Part shown: in pieces, positions 22,833 to 28,681 of the stretch | Layout of the letters: every line of letters starts with the position of its first letter | How positions within the stretch are numbered: position 1 is the stretch's first letter | Assembly (NCBI GenBank): GCA_045604945.1 | Contig: JAZUPA010000080.1 | Span: 1 to 28,681 of the forward strand | From: JAISGQ01 sp045604945 | GTDB lineage: Bacteria > Bacillota > Clostridia > Oscillospirales > Acutalibacteraceae | Direction of reading: 5' to 3' | DNA: 28,681 bases | Program-made: the position numbers and the translations under genes | Notes under the pieces: generated by a model | What the model saw: the letters and a program-made list of their open reading frames with translations, nothing else | The model's database searches: none | Told to the model about the DNA's origin: nothing

Positions 22833-23930
22833 ATGAAAAAGCAAAAATATATCTCTGCCGAAGCGGCAAACAATAGCCTCAGGGGAGGTTCTGCGGTTAT
22901 TTCCGCAATCATGTACACCCTGCTGACAGCGGCTGTCTGCGTGGGCAGCTTTGCAGGCGGCTTTTCTGCAGAGCCCGTTGACTATATAATCCCGGGCATA
23001 CTTGCTGCAAACGCACTGAGTCTGTGGGCTGTGCTGGCAAGCGGCAAAAAGTTCGGCATCGGAGTCGTCAGAATAATTCAGATAATAGCCCTTGCTGCCG
23101 CTGCTGCAGCGTCCGCTGTTGCTGCTGATGTTCTTGTTGGAAAGATCAGTAACAGCGGCACGATTTCAGAGAGATTCATCGATATCTCCCTGTTTGAATC
23201 CTTTGATGTAAAAGGAATGTGCTGCGTACTGGCAGTGTGTGTTGTGACAGTTCTTTACTGCATCGCTGCACTGGGCTATGTTTCCGCTGCATCCCGCGCA
23301 AAGGACGGAAAGCCCGCTGCTGCATCGGGCAGAGCGCTGAGCATAATGTCCTATGTGTTCGGATTTGTACTGATTGCATTTATCCCTGTGCGTATTTTTG
23401 CAGGCACAATAGGAAAGCTTGCCGGTCTTGATGTGCAGCTGCTGGGACTTGAGGATATGGGCTTTGATTTTACTGCCTATACTCTGACTGATTATGCATC
23501 CCTTGCAGCTTCCGTTGCAGCTCCTGCTTTCTATCTGCTGCTTGGCAATGCCGCAGGCAAAATGGCTCGCAGCAAGAAGGCAGAGGAAGCCTCACAGCCT
23601 GAAGCGGTATCTGCGGCTCCTGCTTTTAAGGAGACCACGGCAGAAGAGCCTGCTCCTGCTGCAATTCCCATTGCAGCGGCAGAGGAGGAGATCCCTGTCA
23701 GAGCAGAAAAACCTGCTGAAGAGATATTCGAAGAGCCTGTTCCTGCCGCAATCCCCATTGCGGCGGCAGCAGAAGAGCCTGCTCCCGAACCTGTTTACGA
23801 GCCTGCTCCCGAATCCGTTCCCGAACCTGTTTACGAACCTGCTCCCGAACCTGCTCCTGCGGCAGCTGTTGCATATATCCCCGGCACAAAGCTTATTGAC
23901 TTCGGTTACTGCGAGGACGATGTAATATAA
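22833..23930 (+). CDS. Six-helix membrane protein with Pro/Glu/Ala repeat tail
   Basis: A 365-residue protein of no recognised family. About six membrane helices lie at 20-44, 50-68, 78-100, 128-152, 170-190 and 222-240. The cytoplasmic tail (250-345) is low-complexity and repetitive: two copies of EEPxPAAIPIAAA and several EPVYEPAPE units. It ends in a non-repetitive YIPGTKLIDFGYCEDDVI, which looks like a conserved docking peptide. AAAGGAGAAACGAT precedes the ATG. It is the last gene of the zinc-ribbon run, 37 bases after the Yip1-like gene, and ends at a hairpin terminator. The tail could be an extended tether for a partner protein, but no partner can be named. Confidence 0.75.
   Translation: MKKQKYISAEAANNSLRGGSAVISAIMYTLLTAAVCVGSFAGGFSAEPVDYIIPGILAANALSLWAVLASGKKFGIGVVRIIQIIALAAAAAASAVAADVLVGKISNSGTISERFIDISLFESFDVKGMCCVLAVCVVTVLYCIAALGYVSAASRAKDGKPAAASGRALSIMSYVFGFVLIAFIPVRIFAGTIGKLAGLDVQLLGLEDMGFDFTAYTLTDYASLAASVAAPAFYLLLGNAAGKMARSKKAEEASQPEAVSAAPAFKETTAEEPAPAAIPIAAAEEEIPVRAEKPAEEIFEEPVPAAIPIAAAAEEPAPEPVYEPAPESVPEPVYEPAPEPAPAAAVAYIPGTKLIDFGYCEDDVI
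23641..23870 (+). repeat. Coding repeats for the Pro/Glu/Ala tail
   Basis: Imperfect repeats encode EEPxPAAIPIAAA (two copies) and EPVYEPAPE-like units, built from near-identical blocks such as CCTGCTCCCGAACCTG. Length differences between strains would be expected here. Confidence 0.75.
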
Positions 23931-23935
23931 AATCA

Positions 23936-23966
23936 AATCCCCTGAAGGCAGCGCCTTCAGGGGATT
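23936..23966. terminator. Bidirectional terminator between convergent genes
   Basis: AATCCCCTGAAGGC and GCCTTCAGGGGATT form a 14-bp stem with a 3-base loop between a plus-strand stop at 23930 and a minus-strand stop at 23985. T-rich bases flank it on the minus-strand side. Confidence 0.85.
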
Positions 23967-23984
23967 ACTTATTCAGAAGAGAAC

Positions 23985-24425
23985 TCAGTCAATAGCCAGC
24001 TTTACAACTGCTTTGCGGTAGGTCTTTCCGCCGCCGGGGCATTTGCCTGCCTTGTGGGCATCGTTGGGCCAGAAAAGCACTGCCATGCCGGGGCGGAGCA
24101 TCATCTGACTGCCTGCGCCGCGGAGCATCTCCTTGTCCTTTTCCTCATCGTAGGGAGTGCCGGGAGCAAGGTCGCGGATATCGCACCATTCGAACCATTC
24201 CTCGCCCTCGAAAAGGCACTGCACGTCAACATACTTGCGGTGAGCTTCGAACTCATCGGTCTCAAGGGGCTTGCATACGCCGTTCTGGATAAGGATGAAA
24301 CCGCCGTCGTATTCATATCTGCCGACTTCGGCATCCTTCAGCTCTTCAAGCTTTCTGAGGGCTTCCTTAAGGTGGGGGATCTTATCCTCGTATAAACTCA
24401 GACGGTCAATGGAATCAAGCAGCAT
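23985..24425 (-). CDS. YhcH/YjgK/YiaL (DUF386) family protein
   Basis: A 146-residue cupin-fold protein of the YhcH/YjgK/YiaL family, which includes EbgC and sialic-acid-linked YhcH. Visible family features are GRYEYDGGFILIQ, the FEAHRKYVDVQCLFEGEE segment containing metal-ligand-type His and Glu residues, and a C-terminal FWPNDAHKAG followed by YRKAVVKLAI. Length is normal for the family. Members are thought to act in sugar or sialic-acid handling, possibly as isomerases, but no sugar genes are nearby to fix the substrate. A strong AAAGGAGGAAAAAG site precedes the ATG and a consensus promoter lies upstream, so it is its own transcription unit. Confidence 0.92.
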   Translation of the reverse strand: MLLDSIDRLSLYEDKIPHLKEALRKLEELKDAEVGRYEYDGGFILIQNGVCKPLETDEFEAHRKYVDVQCLFEGEEWFEWCDIRDLAPGTPYDEEKDKEMLRGAGSQMMLRPGMAVLFWPNDAHKAGKCPGGGKTYRKAVVKLAID

Positions 24426-24472
24426 TTGTCTTTTTCCTCCTTTATTTACGGCTTCTCAGCCTATCATGATGG

Positions 24473-24501
24473 ATTCTACCCTCCCTCTGACCCATTGTCA
24501 A
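24473..24501 (-). promoter_or_regulatory. Promoter of the YhcH-family gene
   Basis: On the minus strand TTGACA (24501-24496) and TAGAAT (24478-24473) are separated by 17 bases, about 48 bases upstream of the start codon. Confidence 0.75.
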
Positions 24502-24565
24502 TTAATCAGACGGCTTACAATCAGCACATAATGGGCATTGGTGCTGAGATTGGGTTCAAAAGGCA

Positions 24566-24582
24566 GAGAATCTTTGATTCTC
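24566..24582 (-). terminator. Weak hairpin after the lipoprotein gene
   Basis: GAGAATC/GATTCTC with a 3-base loop lies just past the lipoprotein stop on the minus strand, followed by TGCCTTTTG. The short stem and broken U-tract make it a weak terminator candidate. Confidence 0.4.
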
Positions 24583-24603
24583 GAAGCACCCTTTTATCTT
24601 TCA

Positions 24604-25407
24604 TCAGCTGAGCTTCGGGATGTAGAAGGTAAACAGCAGAAGCTGACCGCTGCTGTCTATGACAAAGTACATCGAGGTCTGATAGGTCGATATAAGCTCA
24701 TAGTAAAGCCAGCAGTCGTTCACACTGTCATAACATACGGCGTAAGGATTGAGATCCTCTGTTCCGTAGGAGCGGCGGCGGAGATACTCTGCCCTCTCAA
24801 CAACGTCCTGTGCACAGGTGACAGGCTCAAGCTTTTCGATGAACATATCGTGACTTTCAAAGTCCTTTATATCATCGTAGGAAAAATCGAAACAGTTGGA
24901 TAAATCAAAATCCACGCCCTCGTAATCAAGCTTTTCCTCCAGGAGCTCATAGTTTACAATAAAGTCTACGCTTTCAAGGTCATAGCTCCATGTACGGCAC
25001 TCCAGAACATCGCCGCTGTCCGTTATGACAAATCGGTAATTTTCAAAGTTTGTTGGAGTAATCATTGGTATACCCGGATAACCAAGATCTTCGAAACTCA
25101 GTACGGAGCTTACGTATAACCACGCGCCGGCTTCGCTGTCACGTATTACAACGTAAGGGTTGTTATTGGTGATGCCGTAGGTCATATAGTAATACTGCTT
25201 TGCATAAAGCACCACATCGTCGTAGCAGGTAACAGGAGGAAAGGTGTAAAGGGGTTCCTGTGTGTCGTCAATAGTTACAGGCCACCACCCCATTGGATAT
25301 TCATGAGCGATCTTTTCATAGGAGCGGTCGGGCTCTTTCCTGCCGCAGGCGGCGAAAAGGGAGAGCAGAAGTATCAGTGACAAAAACAAGGCGATGATTC
25401 TTTTCAT
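24604..25407 (-). CDS. Lipoprotein with a duplicated NTF2-like module
   Basis: A 267-residue predicted lipoprotein. A hydrophobic signal ends in the lipobox LFAAC, so Cys21 would be lipidated and the protein held on the outer face of the cell membrane. The mature part holds two related modules. The first starts PVTCYDDVVLYAKQYYYMTYG (from residue 58) and includes NPYVV and AWLYVS. The second starts PVTCAQDVVERAEYLRRRSYG (from 195) and includes NPYAV and CWLYYE. Each ends in a F-V-I-x-x-S-G-x strand. The pattern recalls NTF2-fold immunity-like proteins (xxDAVxIAExxxxxxYG...VW), but this is tentative. AAAAAGGAGGATAAATC precedes the ATG, and a near-perfect promoter lies upstream. Confidence 0.8.
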   Translation of the reverse strand: MKRIIALFLSLILLLSLFAACGRKEPDRSYEKIAHEYPMGWWPVTIDDTQEPLYTFPPVTCYDDVVLYAKQYYYMTYGITNNNPYVVIRDSEAGAWLYVSSVLSFEDLGYPGIPMITPTNFENYRFVITDSGDVLECRTWSYDLESVDFIVNYELLEEKLDYEGVDFDLSNCFDFSYDDIKDFESHDMFIEKLEPVTCAQDVVERAEYLRRRSYGTEDLNPYAVCYDSVNDCWLYYELISTYQTSMYFVIDSSGQLLLFTFYIPKLS

Positions 25408-25451
25408 GATTTATCCTCCTTTTCGGGTGCATAAATAAATGCACATAATAA

Positions 25452-25480
25452 ATTATATATCGATTTTACAATGCTGTCAA
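25452..25480 (-). promoter_or_regulatory. Consensus promoter of the lipoprotein gene
   Basis: On the minus strand a perfect TTGACA (25480-25475) and a perfect TATAAT (25457-25452) are separated by 17 bases, about 45 bases before the start codon. Its -35 box lies inside the shared inverted repeat. Confidence 0.85.
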
Positions 25481-25500
25481 CTGTGCCGACACTTGACAGC
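25473..25500. promoter_or_regulatory. Inverted repeat joining two divergent -35 boxes
   Basis: GCTGTCAA and TTGACAGC form a perfect 8-bp inverted repeat around 12 bases that themselves contain TGT/ACA symmetry. Each arm contains the -35 box of one of two divergent promoters. This is either an operator for a dimeric regulator or a by-product of two consensus -35 boxes. Confidence 0.6.
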
Positions 25501-25521
25501 AAAGGCTCACTGTGATAGATT
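25493..25521 (+). promoter_or_regulatory. Promoter of the DUF4298 gene
   Basis: TTGACA (25493-25498) and TAGATT (25516-25521) with a 17-base spacer lie about 40 bases upstream of the start codon. Confidence 0.75.
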
Positions 25522-25561
25522 CAGTTGATGGGAAAATCAGAGAATAAGAGAGGTCGGAATT

Positions 25562-25873
25562 ATGACACAGCAGATCGAGAGAATAATGGAGATGGAAGAA
25601 TGTCTTGACAAAGCCGCGGCGGCGGTTGCGGCGATGAACAGCGCTCAGGGGCAGTATGCCGAGGCTCTGCCCCTTATCGAAAAACTGGAGAAATACTACA
25701 CAGGCAAGCTCTGGCGCGAGGATTTTGATGCAGACAGCGCAGGGCTTCTCCCCTGTGACCTCAAGCGCGGTGTGCTTTCGGAGGATGGAGTATACAATAT
25801 GCTCTGTGAAAACAGCGAGCTTCTGAAGGCGCTGAGAGAGTTTCTGAATACAGATAGTGATAATAACAATTGA
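25562..25873 (+). CDS. DUF4298 family protein
   Basis: A 103-residue, acidic, mostly helical cytoplasmic protein of the DUF4298 family. The helical N-terminus (MEECLDKAAAAVAAMNSAQGQY) is followed by the family signature YYTGKLWREDFDADSAGLLPCDLKRGVLSED and a short Leu-rich helix. Function is unknown for the family. The ATG follows AGAGAGGTCGG, a moderate ribosome-binding site. It is transcribed alone from a divergent promoter facing the lipoprotein gene and ends at an intrinsic terminator. Confidence 0.9.
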   Translation: MTQQIERIMEMEECLDKAAAAVAAMNSAQGQYAEALPLIEKLEKYYTGKLWREDFDADSAGLLPCDLKRGVLSEDGVYNMLCENSELLKALREFLNTDSDNNN

Positions 25874-25897
25874 ATCAACATATAGTATTGAATGTTG

Positions 25898-25927
25898 CCC
25901 ATGCAGGAGCCCACTGCATGGGTTTTT
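25898..25927 (+). terminator. Intrinsic terminator after the DUF4298 gene
   Basis: CCCATGCAG and CTGCATGGG form a 9-bp stem with a 7-base loop, followed by TTTTTCTTT. The rest of the gap up to 26082 shows no supported gene. Confidence 0.9.
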
Positions 25928-26082
25928 CTTTGCAAACATTGCGTAATGAAAATAATCGCGCAGACACCCATCTGTCCGATGTGTCATATATGATTGAACT
26001 GAAGAAGGAAGAGTGCTTGTTCTTACATGAATCAGCGCATTTTCGACCTTTTATATGCCTTGTGTCACGGGTACTGCGCCAC

Positions 26083-26111
26083 TACACAGTTCCGTATCAG
26101 AGGTTTATAAT
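26083..26111 (+). promoter_or_regulatory. Probable promoter of the Mor-like gene
   Basis: TACACA (26083-26088) and a perfect TATAAT (26106-26111) with a 17-base spacer lie about 37 bases before the ATG. Confidence 0.6.
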
Positions 26112-26148
26112 TCAAGTGAAAAGTGTCAATCTGATGTGAGGTGAGGTA

Positions 26149-26427
26149 ATGGAAACCATTGATAAAAGCGAAATCAAGGGAGAATATCTGAACGGAGCAT
26201 ACAGCGAGCTTGCGGGACTTCTTGGAGTGGAGGCTGTTCTGAAGCTCCATTCAAAGTACAGAGGTACCAGCATCTTCTTTCCGGTGGAGATATACAGCCG
26301 CGAGTTCATAGTCAGTCGGATAATCGAAGAGTACAACGGTCACAACGTAAGGGAGCTGGCGGCAAAATTCGGCTATACCGAAAAGTGGGTGAGAAAGATT
26401 CTGAAGGAGAACATCAGCAGGGAATAA
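26149..26427 (+). CDS. Mor-family-like DNA-binding regulator
   Basis: A 92-residue protein with the layout of the Mor transcription activator family, first known from phage Mu. An N-terminal helix (YSELAGLLGVEAVLKLHSKY) is followed by a short strand (GTSIFFPV) and a helix-turn-helix with the NGHNVRELAAKFGYTEKWVRKIL pattern (part shown: NVRELAAKFGYTEKWVRK). Stand-alone copies are common in Clostridia outside phages, and no other phage genes are seen here. GAGGTGAGG precedes the ATG, and a promoter lies upstream. The PH/SHOCT gene starts 46 bases later and may share the transcript. Confidence 0.82.
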   Translation: METIDKSEIKGEYLNGAYSELAGLLGVEAVLKLHSKYRGTSIFFPVEIYSREFIVSRIIEEYNGHNVRELAAKFGYTEKWVRKILKENISRE

Positions 26428-26473
26428 ACCTGTCTGAAATCAGAGAAAATTTGTAAAAACGGAGGAAAACAGC

Positions 26474-27706
26474 ATGGCATTCAACGATTTTCTGAAAAAG
26501 GCAAAGGAGACCGCTGCCAATGCAGCGGAGGCGGCAAAGAATGCCGCAGAAAATGCAAAGGCAAAGTATGACGAAAAAAGACAGGAGGCAGCCGCTCAGA
26601 AGGAGGAGCGGGAGCGCCTGAGAGCTGAAAAGCAGGCGGCTGCTGATGCTGCGGCAGCAGAGCTTCTTGAAGCTATGAAGGCAGCCGACGGCACTGCCCT
26701 CGAAATTGACAGCGATAAGCTTCTAGGCTTCACTGCGGAATTTTATGATAAACTCTATCTTCCTGCCCACAGTGTTTCTGCAAGCAAGCTCATTTTCCAT
26801 CCCCTGGACGGAAAGATAGCAAAGCAGGCGCAGAAGCTGTACAAGGACCTTACACCGGGAGAAACTCCCGTATTCATGATCCTCGCAGGCGGACATCAGA
26901 ATGTATATCTCTCCACAAAGGCGCTGTATTTCAGAAAGACTGCCGATGAAGCGGGAGTGTTCTTTTCAGAGGGAAAGCTGCCCATTGAATACATATCCGA
27001 CCTCAGCTACACCAGATCGGAGAATTCCTATGTGTTTGCCTGCAACGGCGTGGAGCTTCTCAGTTCGGGCTCAGGCTTTGAACTGGATACCGATTCCTTT
27101 GCTGAGTACATGCGCCGCATAAAGGAAAGGGATCTCACCGTCACAAACGAGCAGATAGATGCACTTATAAAAAGCAAAATCGGCAGCGATATTCTCAAAA
27201 TGGTCAGAGAATATATCTATGATGATGAGCTTCTGCTCTATTTTGCATGGGGCTGCGACTCCATCACCGCAAAGGACTTTATCGTCTGCTCCGACAAGCA
27301 GATGGTGGTGCTGGACAGAGCCGCATTCGGTCTTACAAAGAACGTAAAGCAGTTCTACTATGAGGATGTAACATCCATGGCTACCCTTCAGGAGACCAAC
27401 GGACTTCTTGACCTTGCACTGACTGCCGCCCTGAGCGTCTGCGACCTTGAAATTGCCGTGGCAGGCACAAAGGAAAGACTGAGCTGTCTTTATACCTACG
27501 AGGCAGAAAAGGTCGTAAAGGTATACAGAGAGTGCCGCCGCGAAACAAGGGCGAACAGAAATCAGCCTGTTATAGTCCAGCAGGCAGCTCCTGCAGGAGA
27601 TGACCCCCTCGCCCAGCTTGAAAAGCTCAACAAGCTTAAAGAAGCAGGCATAATCACCGAGGAGGAATTTGCAGAAAAGAAAGCAGCGCTGCTTGCAAAG
27701 CTGTGA
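26474..27706 (+). CDS. PH-like domain protein with C-terminal SHOCT
   Basis: A 410-residue cytoplasmic protein. The first 65 residues are an Ala/Lys/Glu-rich amphipathic helix or coiled coil (AKETAANAAEAAKNAAENAK). The middle holds two beta-rich halves (about 75-225 and 230-360). The second, with LLLYFAWGCDSITAKDFIVCSDKQMVVLD (key part AKDFIVCSDKQMVVLD) and VKQFYYEDVTSM, resembles a bacterial PH domain of the YokE/bPH type. The last 35 residues are a clear SHOCT domain: DPLAQLEKLNKLKEAGIITE followed by EEFAEKKAALL. SHOCT motifs are thought to mediate oligomerisation or targeting. CGGAGGAAAACAGC precedes the ATG. The protein may coat or sense membranes, by family analogy only. Confidence 0.85.
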   Translation: MAFNDFLKKAKETAANAAEAAKNAAENAKAKYDEKRQEAAAQKEERERLRAEKQAAADAAAAELLEAMKAADGTALEIDSDKLLGFTAEFYDKLYLPAHSVSASKLIFHPLDGKIAKQAQKLYKDLTPGETPVFMILAGGHQNVYLSTKALYFRKTADEAGVFFSEGKLPIEYISDLSYTRSENSYVFACNGVELLSSGSGFELDTDSFAEYMRRIKERDLTVTNEQIDALIKSKIGSDILKMVREYIYDDELLLYFAWGCDSITAKDFIVCSDKQMVVLDRAAFGLTKNVKQFYYEDVTSMATLQETNGLLDLALTAALSVCDLEIAVAGTKERLSCLYTYEAEKVVKVYRECRRETRANRNQPVIVQQAAPAGDDPLAQLEKLNKLKEAGIITEEEFAEKKAALLAKL

Positions 27707-27730
27707 TTATTCAGAAAGGGATAATTGAAT

Positions 27731-27770
27731 AGAACAGCACCTGTAAACATAAGTTTACAGGTGCTGTTCT
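27731..27770. terminator. Bidirectional hairpin terminator between convergent genes
   Basis: AGAACAGCACCTGTAAAC pairs perfectly over 18 bp with GTTTACAGGTGCTGTTCT around an ATAA loop. It lies between a plus-strand stop at 27706 and a minus-strand stop at 27780. Confidence 0.85.
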
Positions 27771-27779
27771 ATAAATATA

Positions 27780-28640
27780 CTATATCAGCAGGCGCCATGA
27801 ATCATCGCTGCAGCCTGAAGGTGCGCGGTGAGCCCATGACCCCTTGCCATGTCTTTTGAACAGTTTTGCTTCAAGCTCTTTACACTTGCTGACAGGGCAG
27901 CATTGCCATGACACATACACATTGTCGCGGTTGTCTTCGGAGATAGCCCATGTATCTCCTGAACGTGATCTGTTATCATATTTCAGGTTATAATACTGCT
28001 GAAGTCTCCATCTTACCCCGCCGGAATAAGCAGCACGACCGCATTTCATTACCTGACCGTTAAGATATAATATATATACGCCCGGTGCAGAATCAGCAAT
28101 TTCAATTGCATCTTCCAGCCTGACATTAGTTCTGTGTTGGAAGCTTTCGGGTGGAAGGTGGGTATCTGAAGTATCCCTGCTCAATTCTGCGTCAGTACGG
28201 CGAGCATTGGCGTCAGTACGGCGAGCATTGGCGATATTAGCTCTGGCGTTGGCTATTTTCTCCCGAGATTCCTGTGCAACTCTTGGATTTACCTGACCGT
28301 TTTTTTCTGCCTGTGAAAGCACAGCCTCATATTTATTGACCTTTTGTTCTGCTTCAGCCAATACTTTTTTCTGGCGCCTTTCTTGTTCTGCCATCATTCT
28401 GTGAACTTCTTCGCCGGTTTCATATTCGTATTCTTTTTCTTCTTTACCCCACATTTTTCTTACGGCATTGAAGCTTGAAGATTTTACCGCGTGACTTAGC
28501 TCTGTAATAATTTCACTATCGCTTGCTGCACCTACATTTTCAGCGGCTTTTGCAACAAGACCAATCGCTCCGAGGGCTGCACTTCCTGCAACCTTTGCGG
28601 CTCCCAAAGCAACTTTTTTTAATTTATCTCCAAAACTCAT
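27780..28640 (-). CDS. GIY-YIG-like protein with coiled-coil N-terminus
   Basis: A 286-residue protein. The Ala/Gly-rich N-terminus (KKVALGAAKVAGSAALGAIG) could associate with membrane. A charged coiled coil (about 65-150) ends in a seven-residue repeat (ANARRTD). The C-terminal domain (about 180-286) resembles a GIY-YIG endonuclease: GVYILYLNG (187-195), then MKCGR (198-202) in place of YIGR, WRL with Arg212, and a KELEAKLFKRHG helix supplying Glu. The second catalytic tyrosine is replaced by lysine, so nuclease activity is uncertain. The ATG at 28640 is chosen because GGGGA lies seven bases upstream; an in-frame TTG at 28658 has no such site. Its promoter lies at or beyond the window edge. 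Confidence 0.75.
   Translation of the reverse strand: MSFGDKLKKVALGAAKVAGSAALGAIGLVAKAAENVGAASDSEIITELSHAVKSSSFNAVRKMWGKEEKEYEYETGEEVHRMMAEQERRQKKVLAEAEQKVNKYEAVLSQAEKNGQVNPRVAQESREKIANARANIANARRTDANARRTDAELSRDTSDTHLPPESFQHRTNVRLEDAIEIADSAPGVYILYLNGQVMKCGRAAYSGGVRWRLQQYYNLKYDNRSRSGDTWAISEDNRDNVYVSWQCCPVSKCKELEAKLFKRHGKGSWAHRAPSGCSDDSWRLLI
28189..28230 (-). repeat. 21-bp perfect tandem duplication in the GIY-YIG-like gene
   Basis: The 21-base unit beginning GCGTCAGTACGGCGAGCATT occurs twice head to tail and encodes two copies of a seven-residue ANARRTD-type unit. Diverged copies (IANARANIANA) lie next to it, indicating growth by slippage without frame loss. Confidence 0.9.
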
Positions 28641-28681
28641 GACGATTCCCCTTTTCAAATAAGTGAATGGATGGAAATGTG

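Noticed and set aside
25870..26139. 89-codon plus-strand frame in the DUF4298 to Mor gap
   Set aside because: It overlaps an intrinsic terminator and a promoter, has no ribosome-binding site, and its product has no recognisable pattern.
28189..28230. CRISPR-like repeat
   Set aside because: Only two 21-bp units directly adjoining without spacers, inside a coding frame.
26149..28640. A prophage or integrated element, suggested by the Mor-like regulator and the GIY-YIG-like gene
   Set aside because: No integrase, structural, terminase or attachment-site repeat is seen, and both families occur outside phages.

Overview
The window looks like chromosomal DNA of an anaerobic Clostridia-type Bacillota, probably a Ruminococcus or Oscillospiraceae relative. 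The support is AGGAGG-like ribosome-binding sites before nearly every gene, TTGACA-17-TATAAT-type promoters, an Rnf-type cluster, and DUF4298, YhcH and SHOCT family genes. No rRNA, tRNA, CRISPR array, transposase or integrase was seen. The genus-level guess is an inference.

Region 1 (79-4969, minus strand) is a tightly overlapping Rnf-type electron-transport operon in the order rnfC-rnfD-rnfG-rnfE-rnfA, followed by a YgjP/M48-type metallopeptidase where rnfB usually lies. RnfC keeps its two 4Fe-4S motifs, and RnfD and RnfG keep their flavin-attachment motifs. RnfE and RnfA are strongly diverged and, by eye, lack the conserved membrane Fe-S cysteines. No rnfB is present. RnfG carries an extra inserted domain.

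Region 2 (about 5194-20293, plus strand) is the most striking part. After a consensus promoter and a structured leader come five large genes: a secreted, membrane-anchored von Willebrand A protein; a 1215-residue tubulin/FtsZ-superfamily protein (Tubulin_2-like); a 675-residue two-helix membrane protein; a 1572-residue membrane protein that appears to combine a degenerate SF2-helicase-like core, a cationic amphipathic segment, an acidic linker, a zinc ribbon and a DA1-like HExxH peptidase; and a CASTOR/POLLUX-type ion channel. Hairpins separate some of the genes and a strong terminator ends the block. Together they look like a multicomponent membrane-associated apparatus built around a cytoskeletal GTPase. 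Its function (membrane remodelling, envelope stress or defence) cannot be read from sequence.

Region 3 (20303-23930) holds a cysteine-rich small membrane protein on the minus strand. It then holds a plus-strand run of three membrane proteins: a double zinc ribbon with a discoidin/NADase-type glycan-binding-like domain, a zinc ribbon with a Yip1-like membrane domain, and a six-helix protein with a Pro/Glu/Ala repeat tail. They may be accessory to region 2, but they have their own promoter.

Region 4 (23985-28640) is a set of short independent transcription units: a YhcH/YjgK/YiaL protein, a lipoprotein with a duplicated module, a divergently transcribed DUF4298 protein, a Mor-like regulator, a PH-like plus SHOCT protein, and a GIY-YIG-like protein with a 21-bp tandem duplication. 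A lipoprotein/DUF4298 divergent promoter pair has both -35 boxes embedded in a perfect inverted repeat.
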